This document shows positions 1 through 8,806 of a stretch of DNA of 40,898 nucleotides, in pieces (the first letter of the stretch is position 1; every line of letters starts with the position of its first letter). The position numbers and the translations under genes are program-made. The DNA comes from Rhodobiaceae bacterium (GTDB lineage Bacteria; Pseudomonadota; Alphaproteobacteria; Rhizobiales; JAKPQE01). The notes below the pieces were generated by a model that had not been told where the DNA came from, searched no databases, and worked only from the letters and a program-made list of their open reading frames with translations. The stretch lies in NCBI GenBank assembly GCA_028278505.1, contig JANQEG010000057.1:1-40898 (forward strand), read 5' to 3'.

Positions 1-88
1 CGGTCCATCGGGTGCGTTGCGGCGCTTGCCCGATGCCCCACATCGCGCTGCGCGCCACGCCTGCCCGAGTGAACCGATTTGAGCCCAT
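1..88 (-). CDS. possible N-terminus of a protein cut by the window edge
   Basis: An ATG at 88 opens a frame that stays open for 29 codons to the window edge, directly downstream of and co-oriented with the fur/mur gene. In related alphaproteobacteria the gene after this regulator is often plsC or miaB, but these 29 residues match neither recognisably, and there is no good ribosome-binding site. The stretch may equally be non-coding. Confidence 0.2.
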   Translation of the reverse strand, partial: MGSNRFTRAGVARSAMWGIGQAPQRTRWT

Positions 89-118
89 CAGATGAGTCAC
101 AATTGTCTGCCCTTGGTA

Positions 119-550
119 TCAGACGTCTTCGTCGCCGAGCGGTACCGCATAGAGTTCCAGCCGGTGGTCGATGAGCCGGTAGCCGAGCCGCCGGGCGATC
201 TCGCGCTGCAGGTGCTCGATCTCCTCATTGCGGAATTCGATGACCCGGCCCGAGCGCAGATCGATCAGGTGATCGTGATGTTCCTCGGACACCTGTTCAT
301 AGCGCGCCCGGCCCTCGCGGAAGTCGTGGCGCTCGATGATGCCGGCATCTTCCAAGAGCTTCACCGTCCGGTAGACGGTCGAAATCGAAATCCGATCGTC
401 GACGGCCACCGCCCTCCGGTAGAGTTCCTCGACATCCGGATGGTCCTCGGAAGCTTGAAGCACCCGCGCGATAACGCGGCGCTGCTCGGTCATGCGCATG
501 CCCTTGGCCGCGCACAGATCCTCGATCGTAGCGTTGTCTGGGTGGTCCAT
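119..550 (-). CDS. fur: Fur-family metal-responsive repressor (Fur/Mur type)
   Basis: A cytoplasmic dimeric repressor of 143 residues, expected to bind Fe2+ or Mn2+ and repress metal-uptake genes. The N-terminal winged helix contains GMRMTEQRRVIARVL and the recognition helix region ISISTVYRTVKLLEDAGIIE. The metal-binding hinge HHDHLID follows. The CxxC that binds structural zinc in many Fur proteins is absent: after HHDHLI the chain reads DLRSGRVIEF, as in rhizobial Mur. The start at 550 gives the family length; an ATG at 592 would add 14 residues. It follows tsaB and rimI in the same direction, an order known in Rhizobiales. Whether it senses iron or manganese cannot be decided from sequence; Mur-like is my inference. 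Confidence 0.9.
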   Translation of the reverse strand: MDHPDNATIEDLCAAKGMRMTEQRRVIARVLQASEDHPDVEELYRRAVAVDDRISISTVYRTVKLLEDAGIIERHDFREGRARYEQVSEEHHDHLIDLRSGRVIEFRNEEIEHLQREIARRLGYRLIDHRLELYAVPLGDEDV

Positions 551-607
551 CGGCGCTGTCCGTTTCCCCGGCGTATATCGGCCGGTCTTCACAACCGTCT
601 CCGAGCG

Positions 608-1087
608 TTAACGGAGATCGAGCCGCATGACAAGCGCCGGCGCAGCATCGGCCGACCGGCGGTAATAACCGCGCCGTTCGCCGACGGGACGGAAATCAAG
701 CTGGCGATAAAGCGAAATCGCCGCCTCATTGCCCGGATCGACCTCGAGGAAGACTTGCTTCACCCGCTCTGCGTAAAGCTGCCGCAGCGCTGCCTGCATG
801 AGCAGCCGGGCGACGCCGCGCCCGCGCCAACGCCGCGTCACCGCAATCGTCAGGATTTCCGCCTCGTCCGCGGCCCGCCGCAGCAGCACGAAACCGATCG
901 GTCGCCGGCTGCTGCCCGGGCCGGAACGCCGCGCCGCCAGCGCGAACACGCCGTCTTGGGCAAGCAGGGCGGCAAACTCCTCGCTGCTCCAGGCGCGCGG
1001 GAATCCTTCGTCGTGGATGTCGGCGAATTCATCGCTGTCGCTGATCGTGGCCATATCGACGATCGGCGGTCTGCTCCACGGGATCAT
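608..1087 (-). CDS. rimI: GNAT acetyltransferase, ribosomal protein S18-alanine N-acetyltransferase
   Basis: A GNAT-fold N-acetyltransferase of about 159 residues. The acetyl-CoA pyrophosphate loop is visible as RRWRGRGVARLLM, and the C-terminal NEAAISLYRQLDFRPVGERR is typical of RimI. Known RimI proteins acetylate the N-terminal alanine of ribosomal protein S18. I prefer the ATG at 1087 because its A overlaps the tsaB stop as ATGA, implying translational coupling; another in-frame ATG lies at 1093. Position directly after tsaB is the classical arrangement and supports RimI over a generic GNAT enzyme. Confidence 0.88.
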   Translation of the reverse strand: MIPWSRPPIVDMATISDSDEFADIHDEGFPRAWSSEEFAALLAQDGVFALAARRSGPGSSRRPIGFVLLRRAADEAEILTIAVTRRWRGRGVARLLMQAALRQLYAERVKQVFLEVDPGNEAAISLYRQLDFRPVGERRGYYRRSADAAPALVMRLDLR

Positions 1088-1800
1088 GAACATTGTCGGG
1101 CAATCCGGAACCGGTTCTGCGGCTTCGCATCGGGCGGGCGCAGATAGAGCGGCGCCGGCCGCGCCAGCGTCGGCGTGGCCGCCGCGCCGAGCCGAGCCAC
1201 GGCTGCGAGCGACGGCGCGTCATTGGCGACAATCTCAAATCCACCACTTTCGGAAGCGGCGGAAGCCAGCAGCGGCGCGCCGGGCCCGGCGATGATCGCG
1301 GCATGATCGCGGGCGTAGGCCGCCGCCGTCTCGATATCGAGCGCTTCAGGTGCGACCAGCACCTCGCCGTCCGCTCCGTAGAGCGCGAAATAGACGTGAC
1401 CGTGCCGGGCATCGATGGCGGCGCCGACGACCCGGCCAGGGTGATTCTTCCGCGCGTCCTCGGCCAGCGCGGCGAGCGTCGTCACGCCGACGGCCGGGCA
1501 TTGGCAGGTGAGCGCGAGCCCGCGCGCGGCTGCAACCCCGACCCGAAGCCCGGTGAACGAGCCGGGCCCGATCGTGACTGCGATTCGGTCGACCGCCTGA
1601 AGCGCGATGCCGGCCGCCGCCATAACCCGCGCGATCATCGGCATCAGCGCCTCGGCATGACCGCGCTCCATGGCAATGGATTCAGCCGCCAGCACGGTGC
1701 CGTCCCCGGCCTCAACGAGGCCGGCCGCACACCGCGTGAGCGCGGTATCGAGCGCAAGGATCAGCACTTCGGCTATCCGATCAATTCCCCTCTCCGGCAT
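1084..1800 (-). CDS. tsaB: tRNA threonylcarbamoyladenosine biosynthesis protein TsaB
   Basis: An ASKHA-fold protein that partners TsaD in t6A37 modification of ANN-decoding tRNAs. The N-terminal strand LILALDTALTRCAAGL, the motif RGHAEALMPMI (Hxx E region) and the GPGSFTGLRVGVAAARGLAL loop are diagnostic. The family usually starts right at the LILALDT strand, so the true start may be the GTG at 1767; the ATG at 1800 adds 11 residues. The stop overlaps the rimI start by ATGA. First gene of the minus-strand tsaB-rimI-fur group; the 64-bp gap above it separates it from the MFS gene. Confidence 0.93.
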   Translation of the reverse strand: MPERGIDRIAEVLILALDTALTRCAAGLVEAGDGTVLAAESIAMERGHAEALMPMIARVMAAAGIALQAVDRIAVTIGPGSFTGLRVGVAAARGLALTCQCPAVGVTTLAALAEDARKNHPGRVVGAAIDARHGHVYFALYGADGEVLVAPEALDIETAAAYARDHAAIIAGPGAPLLASAASESGGFEIVANDAPSLAAVARLGAAATPTLARPAPLYLRPPDAKPQNRFRIARQCS

Positions 1801-1864
1801 TTCGGCCGGTAACGTCCGGGATTATTTGCCAAATCCCGACCCCGGATCAACCCGCAACCTTGGT

Positions 1865-3106
1865 CTAAGGGCGGCGGAGAGCGCGGGATCCGTTGAGGCC
1901 CCTAAGCCGCGCCGCCATCGCCGCGGCCAATGCGCCGCCGATGCCGAGGACGCCGAAAGCCACGCCCCAGACCGTTGCCGGGCCGGCGCCGGCCTCAGTG
2001 AGTAAGTCGATGATGCCGCCGACGATGAGCGGCGCGACGGCGCCGGCGCCGAAGCCGAGCACCGAACGCACCGCCAGCACCGCACCGAGATAGCCGGGCT
2101 CGACGACTTCGGTTAGGGCCGTCGTCAACACCGGCGAATCGCCGATGGTCGCAAATCCGTATAGAATGCCGATCGCCACCAGGAGGACCGCCGGCAGCAT
2201 GATCATCCAGCCGATTGAAAACGACAGAATGGCGGCGAGCGCCGCGGTGCCGAACAATACCCGCTTGCGGCCAAGCCGGTCGGAGAGCCGGCCCATGGAA
2301 AACGCCGCCGAAGCGCCGATCAGATGCATCAGCGCCGAGGCCAGGGCGCTCGTTTCGGTTGCCGCCGCCGACCATCCGCCGAGCGCGAAGCTGGCTGCCA
2401 GAAAGGCCGGCATCCACGCCCACATGCCGAGCAGCTCCCAGGTGTGGGCGGTGTAGCCGGCGGTCAGCAGGCGCGCATTGCGGTTGCGGATCATCTGGTC
2501 GAAAAGGCCGGTCTCAAGGCCGCGATCGTGGATCCGGTTTTCCGTGTTTTTGAGGCAGGCGAGCAGAAGCGCCATGCCGATCAGCGGCGCGAGCCCGGTG
2601 ATCAAAAAGGCGGTCTTCCAGCCGCCGAAGTAAAGCCCGAGCCCGCAAAGCGCCAGTGATGCGGCATAGCCGATCGATGTCGAGGCGATCAGCCAGCCCA
2701 TCGCCGCGCCGCGCCGTTTTTGCTCGGTGCGCTCGGCAAAGAGCATGATCAGCGGCGTGTAGATGCCGCCCTGGGCGAGGCCGACCAGGGAATAGAGCAC
2801 GAGCGCGGAGAGATAATCCTGCGCGAACAGGCCGAACAGAGCCGAGGTGATGCCGCTGGCGATCGCCGAGGCGGCAACCGTGCGCTTGGCGCCCAGATGG
2901 TCCGCCGCCCAGGCGAAGCCGAACAGCGAAATCGCGTAAGTTATAGTGAAGCCGGTGACGATGGAGCCGGCCGCGGTCGCCGAAAGCCCCCATTCGCGCT
3001 GCAGTTCAGGGATCACCGCGGCGATCGTCATGAAGGTTGCGAACAGGAAGACGCGCGAGACCGAGACGGCCAATGTCCAGGAATCGACGCGGGCCCAAAC
3101 CGCCAT
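1865..3106 (-). CDS. MFS transporter, probable small-solute permease
   Basis: A 413-residue inner-membrane protein with about 12 hydrophobic segments and the typical MFS two-halves pattern. The cytoplasmic loop between TM2 and TM3 carries WAADHLGAKRTVAASAI, and an equivalent GRLSDRLGRKRVLFG lies in the second half, both matching the MFS loop signature. The gene begins 3 bp after the class V aminotransferase stop, so the two are almost certainly co-transcribed. The substrate is not readable from sequence. The context, next to PLP and flavin enzymes, suggests an amine, amino acid or carboxylate. Confidence 0.88.
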   Translation of the reverse strand: MAVWARVDSWTLAVSVSRVFLFATFMTIAAVIPELQREWGLSATAAGSIVTGFTITYAISLFGFAWAADHLGAKRTVAASAIASGITSALFGLFAQDYLSALVLYSLVGLAQGGIYTPLIMLFAERTEQKRRGAAMGWLIASTSIGYAASLALCGLGLYFGGWKTAFLITGLAPLIGMALLLACLKNTENRIHDRGLETGLFDQMIRNRNARLLTAGYTAHTWELLGMWAWMPAFLAASFALGGWSAAATETSALASALMHLIGASAAFSMGRLSDRLGRKRVLFGTAALAAILSFSIGWMIMLPAVLLVAIGILYGFATIGDSPVLTTALTEVVEPGYLGAVLAVRSVLGFGAGAVAPLIVGGIIDLLTEAGAGPATVWGVAFGVLGIGGALAAAMAARLRGLNGSRALRRP

Positions 3107-3109
3107 GGG

Positions 3110-4285
3110 TCAGTCCGCGGCGACGGCGCGGCAGAACCGGTCGATCTCGTCGTCGTCGTTGTAATAGTGGACGGACGCCCTGACGAGAGCGTCGAAGCCC
3201 CGCCGCGGCAGGTCGAGCCGCGCCGATCCCGCATCGGAATGGGTGACGTTGATGGCGATTTCGCCGAGCCGTGCCCGGGTCGCCTCCGGCGCCTCACCGG
3301 CCTTGATGAAGGTGACGATGCCGCATTTTTCGCGGCCCAGATCATGGACGGAGACGCCGGGCAGCGCTTCAAGTCGATCGCGCAGGCTCGCCGCCAGCGC
3401 CTTCACCCTCGCCTCGATCGCCGGCAGGCCGAGCGAAAGCGCATAACGCGCGGCGACGCCGAGGCCGATCTGCCCGGCGACGTAACGTTCCCAGTTCTCG
3501 AACCGCTTTGCGTCCGGTTTCAGCCTGTATTCCTCGGCGCTGAGCCAATCGCAGGATTCCAGATCGACGAAGGGCGGCTCGATACGGTCGATGACCTCGC
3601 GGCGCACATAGAGGAATCCGGTGCCGCGCGGCCCGCGCAGGAATTTCCGGCCCGTCGCCGAAAGCATGTCGCACTGAATGTCGTCGACATCGACGGCGAG
3701 CTGTCCGACCGACTGGCAGGCATCGAGCAGAAGGAGAATATCGTGCTTTCTGGCGATCCGACCGATCGCCGCCGCCGGATTGATGAGGCCCCCTTGAGTC
3801 GGCACGTGAGTGATCGCGATCAGCCGCGTTTTCGGCGTGATCATCGCCTCGAGCGCGGCCACGTCGACCTGCCCGGCCTCGTCATCGGGCGCGACATCGA
3901 TCTCGATCCCGGCGCGCTTCTTCATCTGCAGGAAGGCGACGAAATTGGAGACATATTCCGACCGGCAGGTGAGCACCCGGTCGCCGGGCTCGAACGGGAT
4001 GCCGTAAAACGCCATGTCCCAGGCCCTGGTCGCGTTCTCGATGAAGGCGATCTCGTCGGGCGCAGCCCCGATCAGATCGGCAACGGCGCGATACATATCG
4101 GTGATCTGATCGCCGGCCTCGCCGGCCGCCTCATAGCCGCCGATCGCCGCCTCGCGGTCGAGATGCGCCTTGACCGCGTCGAGCACCGGAAGCGGCGGCA
4201 AGCCCGCCCCGGCATTGTTGAAATGAAGCACGTTGTCGACGCCGGGCGTGTCGGCGCGGCATTTGGCGAGATCGATGGCGGTCAT
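3110..4285 (-). CDS. class V PLP-dependent aminotransferase (cysteine desulfurase/epimerase-like)
   Basis: A 391-residue fold-type I PLP enzyme. The cofactor aspartate lies in [12 protein letters not shown] (Asp188) and the Schiff-base lysine in [18 protein letters not shown] (Lys214), a pattern shared by cysteine desulfurase-like, selenocysteine lyase and isopenicillin-N-epimerase-like members. NAGAGLPP near the N-terminus is the usual substrate loop. The ATG at 4285 matches the family start; longer in-frame starts up to 4471 would add an unlikely basic leader. It forms a two-gene unit with the MFS carrier. I see no isc or suf genes nearby, so an Fe-S assembly role is unlikely. The substrate is unknown. 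Confidence 0.85.
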   Translation of the reverse strand: MTAIDLAKCRADTPGVDNVLHFNNAGAGLPPLPVLDAVKAHLDREAAIGGYEAAGEAGDQITDMYRAVADLIGAAPDEIAFIENATRAWDMAFYGIPFEPGDRVLTCRSEYVSNFVAFLQMKKRAGIEIDVAPDDEAGQVDVAALEAMITPKTRLIAITHVPTQGGLINPAAAIGRIARKHDILLLLDACQSVGQLAVDVDDIQCDMLSATGRKFLRGPRGTGFLYVRREVIDRIEPPFVDLESCDWLSAEEYRLKPDAKRFENWERYVAGQIGLGVAARYALSLGLPAIEARVKALAASLRDRLEALPGVSVHDLGREKCGIVTFIKAGEAPEATRARLGEIAINVTHSDAGSARLDLPRRGFDALVRASVHYYNDDDEIDRFCRAVAAD

Positions 4286-4526
4286 GCGGTGTCGGCCCTG
4301 ATCCGAGTGTAGACGCAGGAGCATAGCGGTTCGCCGGCGTGAGGCCATCATGGATTGAGACATCGAAGCGTCAATCGCCGCCACCGCCGAAACGGGCGCC
4401 GATCCGCGGTCGCTGATCGACCGGTGCATGACATGTGCTCGATAGTCCGGGTCTTTGCTGCGGGCTACCATCCGGACGGTCTGTCGATCGCGGCGGAAGT
4501 GTTTAAATAGCCGGAAAGGGCTGCCG
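4286..4526. promoter_or_regulatory. divergent intergenic region of the amino-acid module
   Basis: A gap of 241 bp between the divergent PLP enzyme and cyclodeaminase-like genes must hold both promoters. A good Shine-Dalgarno, GGAAAGGG, lies at 4513-4520 before the ATG at 4527. GCATGACATG near 4425 is the only small palindrome I noticed. No convincing operator or riboswitch was found. Confidence 0.4.
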
Positions 4527-5480
4527 ATGCTGGTCGATGCTGAAACGGTTCATAAAGAGCTGGACTGGACCGGACTGGTCGACGCGCTCTGCGAGATGCA
4601 TCGCGGCCCGATGCCGCTCGTCGACCGCAGCGAACTGCAGAACGTTGCCGCCGACGGCAGCCGCCAGACCTTCTTCAACCTGCCGGCCTGGCTGCCCGGG
4701 CGGGCGATGGGGATCAAGATGGCGACGATCCTGCCCGGCAATGAGGCGGCGACCGGCAAGCCGTCCATCCAGAGCGTTTATCAGCTTTTCGACGGCGCGG
4801 ACGGCGCACCGCGCGCGACCATCGACGGCACCGCGCTGACCCTGCGCAAGACGGCCGCCGATTCGGCGCTCGGCGCCCGGTTTCTTGCGCGCACGGACGC
4901 GCGCGCCCTTTTGATGGTCGGCGCCGGCGCCCTCGGCCCCTATCTTATCGCCGCCCATTGCGCCGTCCGGCCGCGGATCGAACGGGTGCGCATCTGGAAC
5001 CGGACACCGGAAAAGGCGCATCGTCTTGTTGAAGAGATCGCCGGTGATGTCGCCGATGTCGGCGTCGCCGAGGATTTTGAGGCCGAGGTCGAACGTGCCG
5101 ACGTGATCTCGTGCGCAACCGCGAGCACGTCACCGCTCGTTGCCGGCGCCCGGCTGAAGCCCGGCGCCCATCTCGATCTGGTCGGCGCGTTTACCCCGGA
5201 CATGCGCGAATGCGACGACGACGCGGTGCGCCGGGCCCGGCTCTATGTCGATTCGCGCGCCTTCGGCATTCACCGGCCCGGCGATCTGGCCCAGCCGCTT
5301 GCCGCCGGCATCATCGGCGAGGACGACATCATCGGCGATCTTTTCGATCTGGCGGGCGGCGCGGTGCCGGCCCGCGAAAGCGATGACCAGATCACGCTCT
5401 TTAAGAATGGCGGCGGCGGTCATCTCGATCTGTTCACCGCGCTCTATCTGACCACCCGGCTCGGCGCCCGGGGAAATTGA
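4527..5480 (+). CDS. ornithine cyclodeaminase/mu-crystallin family enzyme
   Basis: A 317-residue NAD(P)-dependent enzyme. The Rossmann motif [10 protein letters not shown] spans about 131-140, and [11 protein letters not shown] contains the conserved lysine (Lys64) that contacts the substrate carboxylate. Family members include ornithine cyclodeaminase, ketimine or delta1-pyrroline-2-carboxylate reductases, and alanine dehydrogenase-type enzymes; sequence alone does not separate them. The start is fixed by GGAAAGGG six bases upstream. It is followed 28 bp later by a Fe-S flavoenzyme in the same direction, so a two-gene operon is likely. Its pairing with a putative amine-oxidising flavoenzyme favours reduction of a cyclic imine or handling of an imino acid (inference). 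Confidence 0.87.
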   Translation: MLVDAETVHKELDWTGLVDALCEMHRGPMPLVDRSELQNVAADGSRQTFFNLPAWLPGRAMGIKMATILPGNEAATGKPSIQSVYQLFDGADGAPRATIDGTALTLRKTAADSALGARFLARTDARALLMVGAGALGPYLIAAHCAVRPRIERVRIWNRTPEKAHRLVEEIAGDVADVGVAEDFEAEVERADVISCATASTSPLVAGARLKPGAHLDLVGAFTPDMRECDDDAVRRARLYVDSRAFGIHRPGDLAQPLAAGIIGEDDIIGDLFDLAGGAVPARESDDQITLFKNGGGGHLDLFTALYLTTRLGARGN

Positions 5481-5508
5481 ACTTCTTGATTCCGAAGGTG
5501 AATCGGCG

Positions 5509-7494
5509 ATGAGCCAAATGTTCCCGAACCTGTTCCAGCCCCTGACCCTGCGCCACAAGACGCTGAAAAACCGGATCAGTTTCGGCGCCCACACCGCCAA
5601 CATGTCGGAAGGCGGGCGGCCGTCTGACCGCCATGTCGGCTATTACCGCGAGCGGGCGATCGGCGGTGCGGCGATGATCGTCGTTGAACCGGTGCCGGTT
5701 CACCGTACCGCGGTGCTGACCCGCGGTAATTTCCTCGCCGAAGACGATTCGATCATTCCCGATTTCCGCCGCATCACCGAGGCGATCCACGAGCACGACA
5801 CCGTCGCCGTGCACCAGCTCTACCATGTCGGCCAGCACGGCGATTTCGATAATTCGTTTGAGCCCAACTGGTCGCCCTCCGGCCTGCCGAGCTATCACGA
5901 CAATGACGGCAGCCACGCCATGTCCGAGGCCGAGATCGAGGAGACGATTGCCGCCTTTGTCGCCGCCGCGCGCCGTGCCCACGCCGCCGGCTTCGATGGC
6001 GTCGAATTGTTTGCCGCCTATCATGCGCTGATCGAACAGTTCTGGACGCCGTGGTCGAACCGGCGCGACGATGGCTGGGGCGGCAGCTTCGACAACCGCA
6101 TGCGGTTCTCCGCGGCGATCACCGACGGCATCCGCAAGGCGGTCGGCGACGATTTCATCATCGGCATGGCGGTGAGCCTGCATCCCGAAATCGACGTCTC
6201 GCTGTCGGTGGAGGAGATGCAGCGCATCGTCGAATGGCACGATGCCCGGGCGCTCATTGATTATTTCACCTGCGGCACCGGCAGCTATTTCGATTTCTAC
6301 CCGCTGATGCCGACCTTCATCTATCCCGACAAGCTCGGGCCGGACTATGCCGAAAGCCTGAAAAGCGTCGTCAAACACGCCCGTATCCAGGCTGAAAGCC
6401 ACATCCGCACCCCCGAGAACGCCGACTATGTGGTTGCCTCCGGCCAGGCCGACATGGTCTCGATCGTGCGCGGCCAGATCGCCGACCCGCATCTGGTGAC
6501 AAAGGCGCGCGAAGGCCGTCCGCAGGACATCCGGCCGTGCCTCTCGTGCAATCAGATGTGCTGGGGACGGCGCTTCCGCGACTATTGGATATCGTGCCTG
6601 GTCAACCCCTCGGCGGGGCGCGAGTTCCAATGGAACGGCGACCGGTTTCAGCCGGCCGCTTCGCCGCGTTCGGTGCTCGTCATCGGCGGCGGGCCGGCCG
6701 GGCTGGAGGTGGCACGGGTGGCGGCCGAGCGCGGCCACCGGGTGACGCTCGTCGAGGCCGCCGACCGCCTCGGCGGCCAGTTCCGCCTCGCCGGCTTGCA
6801 GCCGCGCCGCCAGCAGATCATCGACCTCATCGACTGGTATGAGGGACAATTGAGCCGGCTACAGGTTGAGCTGCGCCCCGGCACCTATATGGAGGGCGAC
6901 GAGATCGCCGATTTCGGGGCCGACACCGTCGTGCTGGCCACCGGCGCGCTGCCGGACGAGGCTGGGTTTCAGCGCGCTTTGCCGGCAAATGATATCTTGC
7001 CGGGCATCGAGCGCGGCAATGTGGTCTCGGCCGAGGCGGTGATGGCGCGCGAGGCGCGGCCGGGCAAACGCGTCATCGTTTTGGACGAGGCCGTCGCCTA
7101 TCGCGGCATCGGCACCGCCTGGCATCTGGCCGAGGCCGGCCACGAGGTAACGATCGTGACCGCGGCGATGGCCGTCGCCAAGGAACTGGAGCGCACCGCT
7201 GCCGACTTCCCCGTCAGGCGGCGCCTGAAGCAGCTCGGTATCAACTTTGCCGCGGAAACCGCGATCGCCGAATGGCATGGCGACGGCGCCACTATCATCG
7301 ATCTTCTCGACGGCGCGGAACGGCGGCTCGACGCCGACACGCTGGTGCTCGCCGGGACCCCGATCGCCAACACCATGATCGCCGATGAGCTGGCCGCCGA
7401 CGGCCGTGACATCCGCAGCATCGGCGATTGCGTCGCGCCGCGCAGCGCGGTGATGGCGATCTACGAGGGCCGCAAGCTGGGGCTCGAACTCTAA
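5509..7494 (+). CDS. FMN/4Fe-4S/FAD oxidoreductase of the 2,4-dienoyl-CoA reductase/trimethylamine dehydrogenase family
   Basis: A 661-residue three-part flavoprotein. Residues 1-340 form an old-yellow-enzyme TIM barrel that binds FMN. A CxxCxxxC-x11-C cluster (Cys344, 347, 351, 363) binds 4Fe-4S. Residues about 388-661 form an FAD/NAD domain with VLVIGGGPAGLEVARVAAER and a second nucleotide fold near 525-560. Known relatives are trimethylamine and dimethylamine dehydrogenases, histamine dehydrogenase, N-methylproline (stachydrine) demethylases, and enoate reductases. Context with an ornithine-cyclodeaminase-like enzyme, a PLP enzyme and an MFS carrier makes an amine or N-methyl amino acid substrate more likely than an enoate, but this is inference. 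Length and all cofactor motifs are intact. Confidence 0.9.
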   Translation: MSQMFPNLFQPLTLRHKTLKNRISFGAHTANMSEGGRPSDRHVGYYRERAIGGAAMIVVEPVPVHRTAVLTRGNFLAEDDSIIPDFRRITEAIHEHDTVAVHQLYHVGQHGDFDNSFEPNWSPSGLPSYHDNDGSHAMSEAEIEETIAAFVAAARRAHAAGFDGVELFAAYHALIEQFWTPWSNRRDDGWGGSFDNRMRFSAAITDGIRKAVGDDFIIGMAVSLHPEIDVSLSVEEMQRIVEWHDARALIDYFTCGTGSYFDFYPLMPTFIYPDKLGPDYAESLKSVVKHARIQAESHIRTPENADYVVASGQADMVSIVRGQIADPHLVTKAREGRPQDIRPCLSCNQMCWGRRFRDYWISCLVNPSAGREFQWNGDRFQPAASPRSVLVIGGGPAGLEVARVAAERGHRVTLVEAADRLGGQFRLAGLQPRRQQIIDLIDWYEGQLSRLQVELRPGTYMEGDEIADFGADTVVLATGALPDEAGFQRALPANDILPGIERGNVVSAEAVMAREARPGKRVIVLDEAVAYRGIGTAWHLAEAGHEVTIVTAAMAVAKELERTAADFPVRRRLKQLGINFAAETAIAEWHGDGATIIDLLDGAERRLDADTLVLAGTPIANTMIADELAADGRDIRSIGDCVAPRSAVMAIYEGRKLGLEL

Positions 7495-7596
7495 TCGGAC
7501 GCGCGGCGTCCTTCGCCGTCCCGTTCGTCATTGGCCGGATTCGGGCTGACGCGTGCCCCGACCGAGGACGAGAGGCCTGTGCGAAACGCCGGCTTT

Positions 7597-8205
7597 TCAG
7601 AATTCGGTGCGGCTGCGGATCGCCGCGGCCAGCGTGCCGTCGTCGAGATAGTCGAGTTCGCCGCCGACCGGAACGCCATGGGCAAGTTGTGAGACCTTGA
7701 CCGCCGCCCCGGCGAGCTGGTCGGTGACGTAGTGCGCCGTCGTCTGCCCTTCTACCGTGGCGTTGACCGCAAGCACGATCTCGGTCACCGCCGGATCGCG
7801 GGCGCGCTCGATCAGCCCGGCGACGTTGAGGTCGTCGGGGCCGACGCCGTCGAGCGGCGAGAGAGAGCCGCCGAGCACGTGATAGCGCGCCGAGACGGCT
7901 GCGGCGCGCTCCAGCGCCCACAGATCGGCGACGTCCTCGACGACGACGATGATCGTTGGATCGCGGCGCGGATCGGCGCAGATGAAGCAGGGATCGGCGG
8001 TGTCGATATTGCCGCAGGTCGAACAGACGCGGACCTCGTCGAGCGCCACCTGCATCGCCTCGGCGAGCGGCCCGAGCAACTGGTCCTTCTTCTTGATCAG
8101 GTGCAGGGCGGCGCGGCGGGCCGACCGCGGCCCGAGCCCCGGCAGGCGCGCGAGCAATTGGATCAGCCGCTCGATTTCCGGCCCGGTAATGCGTCCGCCG
8201 CTCAT
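7597..8205 (-). CDS. recR: recombination protein RecR
   Basis: A 202-residue ring-forming protein of the RecFOR repair pathway. In order: helix-hairpin-helix [18 protein letters not shown], the zinc finger CSTCGN...CFIC, the Toprim strand [16 protein letters not shown], and the C-terminal Walker-like region [20 protein letters not shown]. The ATG at 8205 ([18 protein letters not shown]) fits the family; an earlier in-frame ATG at 8247 adds only 14 residues. It is the last gene of ffs-dnaX-ybaB-recR, but here a repeat-filled gap of about 600 bp separates it from ybaB, so it may need its own promoter. Confidence 0.96.
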   Translation of the reverse strand: MSGGRITGPEIERLIQLLARLPGLGPRSARRAALHLIKKKDQLLGPLAEAMQVALDEVRVCSTCGNIDTADPCFICADPRRDPTIIVVVEDVADLWALERAAAVSARYHVLGGSLSPLDGVGPDDLNVAGLIERARDPAVTEIVLAVNATVEGQTTAHYVTDQLAGAAVKVSQLAHGVPVGGELDYLDDGTLAAAIRSRTEF

Positions 8206-8806
8206 CGTCGCCCGTCCCGCAGGGTTCCGTAATATCTGGTGGTGCATTCACAGACCGATGGCTTTGCCGACGATCTCGGCACCGTCATTGCGAGCAGCCG
8301 AAGGCGACGCGGCAATCCAGAAAACAGATCAATGAACTGGATGGCTTCCCCAGGCTTCCGCCTATCATGTTCACACATCTCAAAAGCTGGAGACCGCCAC
8401 GACATCGATCGATCGGCTGACGCGTCGAATTTCAGGAGATATCCCTGTTCGAACGTCGTCGAATAGATGCGATGGTCAGTTGGCGCGACCTTGCCTTTGT
8501 CCACCTTTCCCGCGAAAGCGGGAATCCAATTATCCCCTCGATACGCACTGTCATCGGCTATGGCGAATGGAGATTCGACCGACAAACAAGCGTCAATAAG
8601 GGCGGATCGGCCAATGGACACCCGCTTGTCGCCAAGTGAGGTGCCAAGAGGTTTACCTTGCGCGCAGACTTTTCGCACCCTGAAGCGACGCAAATCGGCA
8701 AGAAATGTGAATCTCATAGGGCTTCCGCCGGGGTCGCAATGACGACGATATCGACCCTTTGTCGATCTTATCGGGAGTCGCAATCAATGCCGGTTGGTGT
8801 AACCGC
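8206..8806. repeat. 600-bp gene-free region built of dispersed palindromic repeats
   Basis: I found no credible gene here. The open frames translate to repeat-derived strings such as WIPAFAG and RLRLLAMT, common in palindromic intergenic elements. Visible parts: a CGTCATTGCGAGCAGCCGAA unit from 8283 to 8320; a perfect TTCCCGC-gaaa-GCGGGAA hairpin at 8507-8524 followed by TCCAATTA; and an inverted, degenerate copy of the first unit at about 8722-8748 (CTTCCGCCGGGGTCGCAATG). The first and last units face each other as a flanking inverted pair about 440 bp apart. The element splits recR from ybaB. Confidence 0.75.

Noticed and set aside
3110-4285. Housekeeping cysteine desulfurase (IscS/SufS)
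   Set aside because: No isc or suf genes are nearby, and the sequence resembles the broader class V group more than IscS/SufS.
2720-4312. 530-codon open frame on the plus strand
   Set aside because: It is antisense to the MFS and PLP-enzyme genes and shows only composition-driven sequence.
5434-6849. 471-codon open frame on the minus strand
   Set aside because: Antisense shadow of the Fe-S flavoenzyme gene, with no family features.
8202-8783. 193-codon open frame between ybaB and recR
   Set aside because: Its translation is made of repeat-derived strings and follows the palindromes; no start signal or family similarity.
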